This document shows, one piece after another, positions 57,524 to 64,000 of a DNA stretch of 64,000 nucleotides. The stretch spans positions 1 to 64,000 of the forward strand of contig NZ_JAPHNC010000004.1 of NCBI RefSeq assembly GCF_026241255.1, written 5' to 3'. The notes below the pieces were generated by a model. It searched no databases. It worked only from the letters and a program-made list of their open reading frames with translations, and was not told where the DNA came from. The stretch comes from Helicobacter sp. MIT 21-1697. Lineage in GTDB: Bacteria; Campylobacterota; Campylobacteria; Campylobacterales; Helicobacteraceae. Each line of letters opens with the position of its first letter. Within the stretch, counting starts at the first letter, position 1. The position numbers and the translations under genes were made by a program.

Positions 57524-58455
57524 TCTATAACGACATTGCGTAATGAGCCAATGTGTTGTATTTCACAGATTATTTCGTCATTCTTGCCTAAGAATTTTGG
57601 TGGATTAAACCCCATACCCACACCGCTTGGTGTCCCCATAGAGATAATACTGCCTGCTTGGAGCATACAATAATGTGATAATTCATAGAGCGCCGCAGCA
57701 ATAGGACAAATCATCAATGAAGTATGAGAATCTTGACGCAGCTCACCATTGACATAGCTTTTGATAGCGAGATTTTGTGCATCAATACTTTTGGCACTTA
57801 CAATACAAGGTCCCATAGGCAAACTTCCCTCAAGGCTTTTGCCCATATACCATTGTTTATGCTTTTGCTGAATGTCTCTTGAGGAAATATCATTGATGAT
57901 AGTATAGCCAAAGATAGAATCTATCACTTCTTGCGTATTTTTAGGCTGATAAAGAGCCGAGCCGAGCACTACACCAAGCTCCACTTCATAATCAAGCTTT
58001 TGAGTAAGGCTGCTATGCAAAGGAATGGGCGCATTATGGGGCGTAGCGTAATTCACGCGTTTGCTAAAATACACAGCATTTTCGCGCTTTTGGTCAAATA
58101 CTTCATTTTTAAAACGCGCAGATTCTTTAGCGTGTTCAAGGTAATTAATGCCCAAACAAATGACATCTTGCTTTGGTTTTGGAATAGGGGCAAGGAGCGT
58201 AATGTCAGCAAGGGAAAAAGCGTGAGCATTTTTTATGTTTGATTGTATTGCAGTAAGCATATCTGGGGTATGAAAGTAGATAAAAGTATTCATATCAGTG
58301 TAAATATGAGGAATCTCGCTTTGCACAAGTTCTGAAAGGGGATACACTTTGTGCTCTTGGAGGATACCAATTTGATGAGGCTGCGCATAGAGGTAAAAAG
58401 GTGGAGATTCTTTAAAAAAATCGCAAATATAGGGCATAAAACTTACAAATTGCAT
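57517..58455 (-). CDS. Fumarylacetoacetate hydrolase-family protein
   Basis: 312 aa. The FAH fold is recognised by DVICLGINYLEHAKES, KLDYEVELGVVLGSA (metal-binding Glu residues), GYTIINDISSRDIQ and GSIISMGTPSGVGMGFNPP. The family includes fumarylpyruvate hydrolases, oxaloacetate decarboxylases and related enzymes, so the substrate is open. The start at 58455 follows TTAAGGA. It converges with the glycosyltransferase. Confidence 0.85.
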   Translation of the reverse strand: MQFVSFMPYICDFFKESPPFYLYAQPHQIGILQEHKVYPLSELVQSEIPHIYTDMNTFIYFHTPDMLTAIQSNIKNAHAFSLADITLLAPIPKPKQDVICLGINYLEHAKESARFKNEVFDQKRENAVYFSKRVNYATPHNAPIPLHSSLTQKLDYEVELGVVLGSALYQPKNTQEVIDSIFGYTIINDISSRDIQQKHKQWYMGKSLEGSLPMGPCIVSAKSIDAQNLAIKSYVNGELRQDSHTSLMICPIAAALYELSHYCMLQAGSIISMGTPSGVGMGFNPPKFLGKNDEIICEIQHIGSLRNVVIDY

Positions 58456-58565
58456 TGTTGTTTCCTTAAATAAAATCAAAGTCTAAGGATTTTAACACAA
58501 GCGTTTTAAAGATTGAGAAATTTTTTGATAAAATGGCGCTGATATTTTATATTTTAAGGACAGCA

Positions 58566-61358
58566 ATGGATTATAAAGAAACTTTGATTTTGCCTGATAC
58601 AAGCTTCCCGATGAGAGGGAATCTCCCTGCTAATGAGCCACATACTTATGCAAAATGGCGTGATGAAAAGCTTTATGCTCAACTTAAAAATGCTCATAGT
58701 GGTGCTAAAAGTTTTTATTTGCACGATGGACCTCCATATGCAAATGGACATTTGCATATTGGACACGCACTCAATAAGATTCTTAAAGATATTATTGTGA
58801 AATACCATTATTTTAAAGGAGAAAATATCCGCTATACGCCCGGTTGGGATTGCCACGGATTGCCTATTGAGCAACAAGTGGAGCAAAAAATTGGCAAGGC
58901 AAAAAAAGATAGCTTGGAGAAAACAAAATTGCGCGAACTTTGTCGCAATCACGCTCAAAAGTTTATACAGATTCAATCCGATGAGTTTCAGGCATTAGGG
59001 GTTTTGGGAGATTTTGAGAATCCTTATAAAACAATGGATTTTGCTTTTGAAGCACAAATTTATCGCTCTTTAATACAGCTTGTGAAAGAGGGTTTGCTTG
59101 CTGAACGTTCTAAGCCTATTTATTGGAGCTGGGCGTGTGAGACAGCACTAGCTGATGCAGAGGTGGAATACCAAGACAAACAATCAGATTCTATTTTTGT
59201 CGCTTTTGCTTTATCAGATGCTGCGTTACAATCGCTTAGAATCTCACAGGGCAAAGTGATTATTTGGACAACTACGCCTTGGACACTTCCTGCGAATGTA
59301 GGTATCGCACTTAATCCTAGCGAATTATATGTGCTTACTGATAAGGGCTACATTGTGGCAAAGGCATTGCTTGAAAAAGTACGCGAAAAAATAGATATTG
59401 GCGTGAGTGAGCGTGAGTTTAAGGCACAAGAATTTGAGCATCTTCAAGCCATAAATCCTCTGAATGGCAGAATCTCTGTGATTGTTTTGGGAGAGCACGT
59501 AAGCACAAATGATGGCACAGGAGCAGTGCATACCGCGCCCGGACACGGCGAAGATGACTATTATATAGGGCTTAAATATGGGCTTGAAGTGATTATGCCT
59601 GTTGATGATAGGGGGAATTTTAGTCCTCTTATAGAATCTATGGGGCTTGTGCCTCAAGCATATGTGAATGAATTTATAGGCAAGAATATTTTTGATACGC
59701 ACGAGAGTATTTTTAAGATTCTAGGAAAAGCACTTTTAAAAAAAGATGTGATTACGCATAGTTATCCGCATTGTTGGCGTTCGCATAAGCCTGTGATTTA
59801 CAGAGCTACTGCGCAGTGGTTTATCCTACTTGATAAGCCATTTTATCAAGGCAAAACGCTCAAAGAGTTGGCTTTAGAGGAGTTAGATAAGGTGAGATTC
59901 TATCCACAAAATGGAAAAAATAGAATCTGCTCAATGATTGAAAATCGCCCTGATTGGTGTATCTCTCGGCAGAGAGATTGGGGCGTACCTATTGCATTTT
60001 TGATTGACAAGACAAGTAATGCCGCTTTACTTGATGAAGCAGTGCTTGAGCATATTGCTTGTATTTTTGAAAAAGAGGGTTGTGATGCGTGGTGGAGCTA
60101 TGAAATAAAAGATCTTTTGCCCCAAAGCCATAAGCATTTGGTAGGCAATCTCACAAAGAGCAAACATATACTTGATGTGTGGTTTGATAGCGGAAGCACT
60201 TGGAGCGCAGTGCTTGAGAATAAACATAAAGGTGCGGGGAATAACTATGATGCAGGTTCTCATCCAGCAGATATGTATCTTGAGGGAAGCGACCAGCATA
60301 GAGGCTGGTTTCAAAGCTCACTTTTGCTTTCTTGTGCAATAGCTAAAAGAGCACCTTATAAGCAGATTCTCACACACGGCTTTACCTTTGATAGAAATGG
60401 TGAAAAAATGAGCAAAAGCAAGGGCAATGTTATTGCTCCAAGTGAAATTATCAAAACTCAAGGCAGTGAGATTTTGCGCTTGTGGGTGGCACTTAGTCAT
60501 TATCAGAGCGATCAAAATATCAGTGATGAGATTCTCAAACAAGTAGGGGAGCAATATCGCAAAATCCGCAATACTATCCGATTTCTCCTTGCAAATGCTT
60601 CACAGAGTAGCCAAGATATGGTGCAAAAAGATGAGCTTGATGTGATTGATAGATGGATTTTAAGTGTGTGTGATAAAGTCTTTGATGAGGCATATTTATA
60701 CTTTGATGAATATGAGTTTGCCAAAGCTTTTCAGGTAGTGATGAGTTTTTTAACTAATGAACTAAGCGGTATTTATTTGGATTTGTGTAAGGATATACTC
60801 TATTGCGATGATGTATCTTCTTTGTGCCGCCGCGCTGTCCAAAGTGCATTAGTAATGATTTTAAGGCGAGTATTGCATTTTATCGCTCCTGTGCTTACTT
60901 ATACTGCAGATGAGGCTTTTAGACATTCAAGTACGGCTTTAAAGGGAGAATATAAGTGTATTTTTGATATGCCAAAAATCAGCTGTGCGCAGCGATATAA
61001 TCTTGCGTTAAATGAGGATTTTACACGACTTTTGCGTGTGCGAGAAAAATTTACAGAATCCTTAGATAGCCTTAAAAAACAAAAAATTGTTAAATCTTCA
61101 CTTGAGGTGCTGCTTCAAAGTCCGCAAGAAAAAGAATTTGCTTTGCTTGATAGGTGGCTTATTGTCTCTGGTGTGTGCGGGAAAGAATATGAGGGCAAAG
61201 AGGAGTTAGCGCGATTTGTTCTTGAGGATAAAGAAGAATTTATCATTTATAGGGCACAAAATGGGCGCTGTGAGAGATGTTGGCAATTTATTGTAGAGGA
61301 CGAAGGTGCATTGTGCAAAAGATGTGCATCGGTGATAGCTAAGCAAAATAAGAGATAA
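58566..61358 (+). CDS. ileS: Isoleucyl-tRNA synthetase
   Basis: Class Ia synthetase, 930 aa. HIGH motif in PPYANGHLHIGHALNKIL, editing domain (WTTTPWTLPANVGIA), KMSKS in GEKMSKSKGN, and a C-terminal zinc knuckle (CERCW, CKRC). Lengths and order are typical of bacterial type-1 IleRS. The start at 58566 is preferred, as AAGGACA precedes it. Confidence 0.97.
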   Translation: MDYKETLILPDTSFPMRGNLPANEPHTYAKWRDEKLYAQLKNAHSGAKSFYLHDGPPYANGHLHIGHALNKILKDIIVKYHYFKGENIRYTPGWDCHGLPIEQQVEQKIGKAKKDSLEKTKLRELCRNHAQKFIQIQSDEFQALGVLGDFENPYKTMDFAFEAQIYRSLIQLVKEGLLAERSKPIYWSWACETALADAEVEYQDKQSDSIFVAFALSDAALQSLRISQGKVIIWTTTPWTLPANVGIALNPSELYVLTDKGYIVAKALLEKVREKIDIGVSEREFKAQEFEHLQAINPLNGRISVIVLGEHVSTNDGTGAVHTAPGHGEDDYYIGLKYGLEVIMPVDDRGNFSPLIESMGLVPQAYVNEFIGKNIFDTHESIFKILGKALLKKDVITHSYPHCWRSHKPVIYRATAQWFILLDKPFYQGKTLKELALEELDKVRFYPQNGKNRICSMIENRPDWCISRQRDWGVPIAFLIDKTSNAALLDEAVLEHIACIFEKEGCDAWWSYEIKDLLPQSHKHLVGNLTKSKHILDVWFDSGSTWSAVLENKHKGAGNNYDAGSHPADMYLEGSDQHRGWFQSSLLLSCAIAKRAPYKQILTHGFTFDRNGEKMSKSKGNVIAPSEIIKTQGSEILRLWVALSHYQSDQNISDEILKQVGEQYRKIRNTIRFLLANASQSSQDMVQKDELDVIDRWILSVCDKVFDEAYLYFDEYEFAKAFQVVMSFLTNELSGIYLDLCKDILYCDDVSSLCRRAVQSALVMILRRVLHFIAPVLTYTADEAFRHSSTALKGEYKCIFDMPKISCAQRYNLALNEDFTRLLRVREKFTESLDSLKKQKIVKSSLEVLLQSPQEKEFALLDRWLIVSGVCGKEYEGKEELARFVLEDKEEFIIYRAQNGRCERCWQFIVEDEGALCKRCASVIAKQNKR

Positions 61359-61368
61359 AAGGTTATAA

Positions 61369-61512
61369 ATGGGTTTTGATATTCTAGGAATGCACGTGTG
61401 GGATTTAAGTCAGCCATTTGGCTATTTTGAAACATTTAGTGGTATTATTTTTGTGCTTTTATGTGCGGTGATAGCATTTGTGCTGTTGCGACATTTTCGT
61501 CCTAAAACGTAG
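61369..61512 (+). CDS. Small single-span membrane protein (47 aa)
   Basis: ATG lies 10 nt after the ileS stop with AAAAGG in front. The peptide has a polar start (MGFDILGMHVWDLSQPFGYF) and one hydrophobic helix (GIIFVLLCAVIAFVLLRHF), ending RPKT. Not recognised, but signals and placement suggest a real gene cotranscribed with ileS. Confidence 0.65.
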   Translation: MGFDILGMHVWDLSQPFGYFETFSGIIFVLLCAVIAFVLLRHFRPKT

Positions 61513-61673
61513 TTCTCTCTCATTTTTAATAATTATTTGCACTGATACGCTTTCATATTGCATAAATTATTTCTGTTAATGTGATTGTGTATTAATTTTT
61601 TAAAGTAATACAATTTTATTTTAAGTATGAATATAATATTATTGATTTTATTTTTAACATAAAAGGTAATATT

Positions 61674-63896
61674 ATGATATATAAGATATTCATAAGTGTG
61701 AGTATATTTTGTGTAATTGTGTATGCTAATGAAACTCGCTCTATAAATCTAGGGCAAAGTATAGTAATTGCTTCACGCATTGACACACCCATTAATGAAG
61801 CACCGGGCAATATAAGTGTTATAAATCAAAAGCAGATTAATCAACGTCCTAATTATAAATTTAGCGATACTTTGAGAGGATTTGAGGGATTGCAGCAAAG
61901 TAAATCACGTGGTATGGATACTTTTGATGGGGTGAAGATTCGTGGATTAAGCGGTGCGGCAATTATGGTTGATGGAATCATACTCAATGACATCAATAAT
62001 AACACCAAAATGCTTACAGCAATGAATGCTGATGATATTGCTCAAGTGGAAGTTGTGCGTGGGGCATTTTCAAATATTTATGGGAGCGGAGCAGTCGCTG
62101 GGGCAATTAATTTTATCACCGCTATGCCCATATCTTTTGAAACAAAGGCAAATTTTGGTTATGGAAGTGCGCTAGGCACAGAATTTGCTCCTAAAAATAC
62201 ATTTCGTGCATATATAAGTGTGGGTGATGCACTCTTTGAAAAAAAATTGCGCTTTAAAGCATCTTTTGGGACTACTACTACACAGGGCTATGCAGCAGAT
62301 TCTGTGATAGTGCAAGATGTGAGTGGTTATGCTGGTGCAAAGCCGACATTAAATTCTAATACAGGTGCGCTAGTGTGGAATATTGGAGATATGGGGCGAC
62401 AGGCTTATAATACTTATGATACAAATGTGAAAGCAGAGTATGATATTGGAGATGTAGGGACATTGAATGGATATTTGCGTTACAATATGTATAGTTACGA
62501 CCACAAGAATCAACAGAGCTTTATTACACAAAATGGAATACCAAGTTATGGAAGCAATGCAGATATAAATAGTAATAAACCTGCCCCTATTCTCTATGGA
62601 AGGCATATTGGTAAAGAAATGTATAATCAACTTATCTCTGCACTGGGATATAAACATTATTTGCCTAGTGAAAGTTATTTGGAAGTGAAGTTTTATCGTA
62701 TTGATGGTTGGGATAGATTCAATAATCCAGATGGCGGAGCAAATCCGAGTAGTGCAAATACTACTATTTATGGTGGTGTGGGTTCGCAGACAAACCACAA
62801 ATATGAGACAAACAATTTTGATGTGATATATGTTCTGCCTTTTAGTGAAAATCATAGAATCCTAGCAGGTGTGCAATATAGACATAATGACTATACTCAA
62901 AAAGTGCATTATATTGATAATTGGAAAAATTTTAACACACTTAACATAGGCAGAGGCACAAGTGGCTATGCTCAAGGCGGCAAAACTGATAGTGTAGGTA
63001 TTTTTGCCGAGTGGAGTGCGCAATGGCAGCAATTAAGCTCTAATGTAGGCTTAAGATATGATTATTGGAGGGGGTTTGATATATATAAAGATGCGGATAT
63101 ATATGCTTCAAATATTAAACATCAAGTGAGTCCTAAGATATCGCTTAATTACGCATTTTCCTCGCTCACGCGGACAAAAATATCTTTTGGGCAAGCTTTC
63201 AAAGCACCTAATTTTGGTCAAATGTTTAGCAATAGAACTTATACAGATGGCACACTCATAAGGGGTAATCCCAACCTCAAGCCAGAGAATGTGCTAAGCT
63301 TTGATATAGGACTTGAACAAGATATTCCTACACTTTTTGGTGAAGGTGAATATGGAAATCTGAAAGTGTATTATTTTAACAATACTATAACAAATGCGAT
63401 TATGCAATATTCAATAAGCTATGCCGATACAACTTTGCGCGGTAGTTTTGATAATTTAGGTAAAAACAGAATACAAGGATTAGAAACAAGCCTTTTATTG
63501 CCCATTGGTTATGGTTTTGGCGTGCATTTGACTTATACCTTTATGCACTCTGAAATTCTCAAAAGTCTAGAATCTACTACCATAGGCAATAAAGTAGCAG
63601 GAATCCCAGCACATTTAGCGTATGGGGCAATTACTTATGATAATGCTTCATTTTATGGTAGTTTCGGTGTGGAGTATGCAAGTAAGCCTTACAAAAATGC
63701 GACTAATGTAATTACGCCAAGCGGTGTATATGGAGCAACTGATAGCTATACTCTTGCTGATATGCGTTTAGGGTGGAGGATAGATAAACACTTTGATATA
63801 AGTGGCAATATCACCAATCTTTTCAACCACACTTATTATAGCTATTATCGTGCAAGTGGTAGAAGCTTTTTTGTAGCGTTAAATGGTAAATTCTAA
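61674..63896 (+). CDS. TonB-dependent outer-membrane receptor
   Basis: 740 aa, intact. Signal peptide IFISVSIFCVIVYANE, TonB box-like SIVIAS, plug domain (RGLSGAAIMVDGIILND, VVRGAFSNIYGSGAVAGAIN), and a barrel with GNPNLKPENVLSFDIGLE and the C-terminal strand GRSFFVALNGKF ending in Phe. The ligand is unknown; siderophore, heme or another metal chelate is possible. AAAAGG lies before ATG. No long homopolymer tract is present, unlike the receptor at 35904-38073. Confidence 0.88.
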   Translation: MIYKIFISVSIFCVIVYANETRSINLGQSIVIASRIDTPINEAPGNISVINQKQINQRPNYKFSDTLRGFEGLQQSKSRGMDTFDGVKIRGLSGAAIMVDGIILNDINNNTKMLTAMNADDIAQVEVVRGAFSNIYGSGAVAGAINFITAMPISFETKANFGYGSALGTEFAPKNTFRAYISVGDALFEKKLRFKASFGTTTTQGYAADSVIVQDVSGYAGAKPTLNSNTGALVWNIGDMGRQAYNTYDTNVKAEYDIGDVGTLNGYLRYNMYSYDHKNQQSFITQNGIPSYGSNADINSNKPAPILYGRHIGKEMYNQLISALGYKHYLPSESYLEVKFYRIDGWDRFNNPDGGANPSSANTTIYGGVGSQTNHKYETNNFDVIYVLPFSENHRILAGVQYRHNDYTQKVHYIDNWKNFNTLNIGRGTSGYAQGGKTDSVGIFAEWSAQWQQLSSNVGLRYDYWRGFDIYKDADIYASNIKHQVSPKISLNYAFSSLTRTKISFGQAFKAPNFGQMFSNRTYTDGTLIRGNPNLKPENVLSFDIGLEQDIPTLFGEGEYGNLKVYYFNNTITNAIMQYSISYADTTLRGSFDNLGKNRIQGLETSLLLPIGYGFGVHLTYTFMHSEILKSLESTTIGNKVAGIPAHLAYGAITYDNASFYGSFGVEYASKPYKNATNVITPSGVYGATDSYTLADMRLGWRIDKHFDISGNITNLFNHTYYSYYRASGRSFFVALNGKF

Positions 63897-64000
63897 TTAT
63901 TTTTGAGCGTATCTTTGGGTTTTAGGCTCAACATAGAATTAACAATCCATTTATTTGCCTCGTAATTGACAAGCTCAATATCAGATGTAAGTGTGGCTTT
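63893..64000 (-). CDS. C-terminal end of an unidentified gene
   Basis: A minus-strand open frame enters from the window edge and ends TAG at 63893-63895, overlapping the receptor stop. The 35 visible residues (through VNSMLSLKPKDTLKNN) have gene-like composition but no motif. The converging layout makes a real gene likely. Confidence 0.5.
   Translation of the reverse strand, partial: KATLTSDIELVNYEANKWIVNSMLSLKPKDTLKNN

Overview
The window looks like chromosomal DNA of an enterohepatic Helicobacter, close to H. hepaticus. This rests on AT-rich DNA, Helicobacter-type gene blocks (folK-flhF-flhG-small gene-fliA-fliM-fliY; ksgA-rnj-kdsD; fabZ-lpxA-clpX-mreB-mreC), an RNase J with a long N-terminal extension, FqrB and CcoS, leucine and histidine biosynthesis genes, and long poly-G/C tracts of the phase-variation type. 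The species is inferred from gene content only.

Layout. 1-4958 (minus): leuA-leuC-leuD-leuB (leuB cut by the window edge). A probable leucine attenuator lies in front of leuA: an 18-residue leader peptide ending in five branched-chain residues, followed by an intrinsic terminator hairpin. 5039-7387: transaldolase, a Dsb-like periplasmic protein and folK. 7479-12793 (plus): flagellar regulation and switch operon, with one frameshifted small gene. 12939-18712: a small inner-membrane protein divergent from a Crp/Fnr regulator across a 15-bp palindrome, two unknown membrane proteins, ccoS-fqrB and a chemoreceptor. 18719-26189: recG, gapA, an SDR enzyme, an LtaS-like alkaline phosphatase-fold transferase with a G10 tract, thioredoxin, a YeiH-type transporter and tRNA-Phe. 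26386-29988: yceI-marR divergent from an LpxE-EptA fusion with a C13 tract at the domain junction. 30158-42445: alcohol dehydrogenase, murD, mraY, gpmI, a PepSY protein, a TonB-dependent receptor switched OFF by a G11 tract, then kdsD, rnj and ksgA. 42520-53335: hisF, a nucleoside phosphorylase-like protein, rlmN, queH, fabZ-lpxA-clpX, mreBC and a large GT-B-like protein. 53568-56100 (minus): a four-gene island of unknown exported or membrane proteins. Its first gene carries a G14 tract (OFF) and a second apparent frameshift. 56261-64000: a glycosyltransferase, an FAH-family hydrolase, ileS, a second TonB receptor and the edge of another gene.

Main themes. (1) Four long poly-G/C tracts (10, 13, 11 and 14 nt) all sit in genes for the cell surface or exported proteins; two read in frame and two out of frame here. 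(2) In the lipid A enzyme the tract lies exactly between a complete LpxE domain and a complete EptA domain, so slippage would uncouple the two activities. (3) The hexamer GATTCT/AGAATC is very common across the window (13 by eye in the first 2.6 kb) but absent from 53568-56040, which supports a foreign origin for the island.
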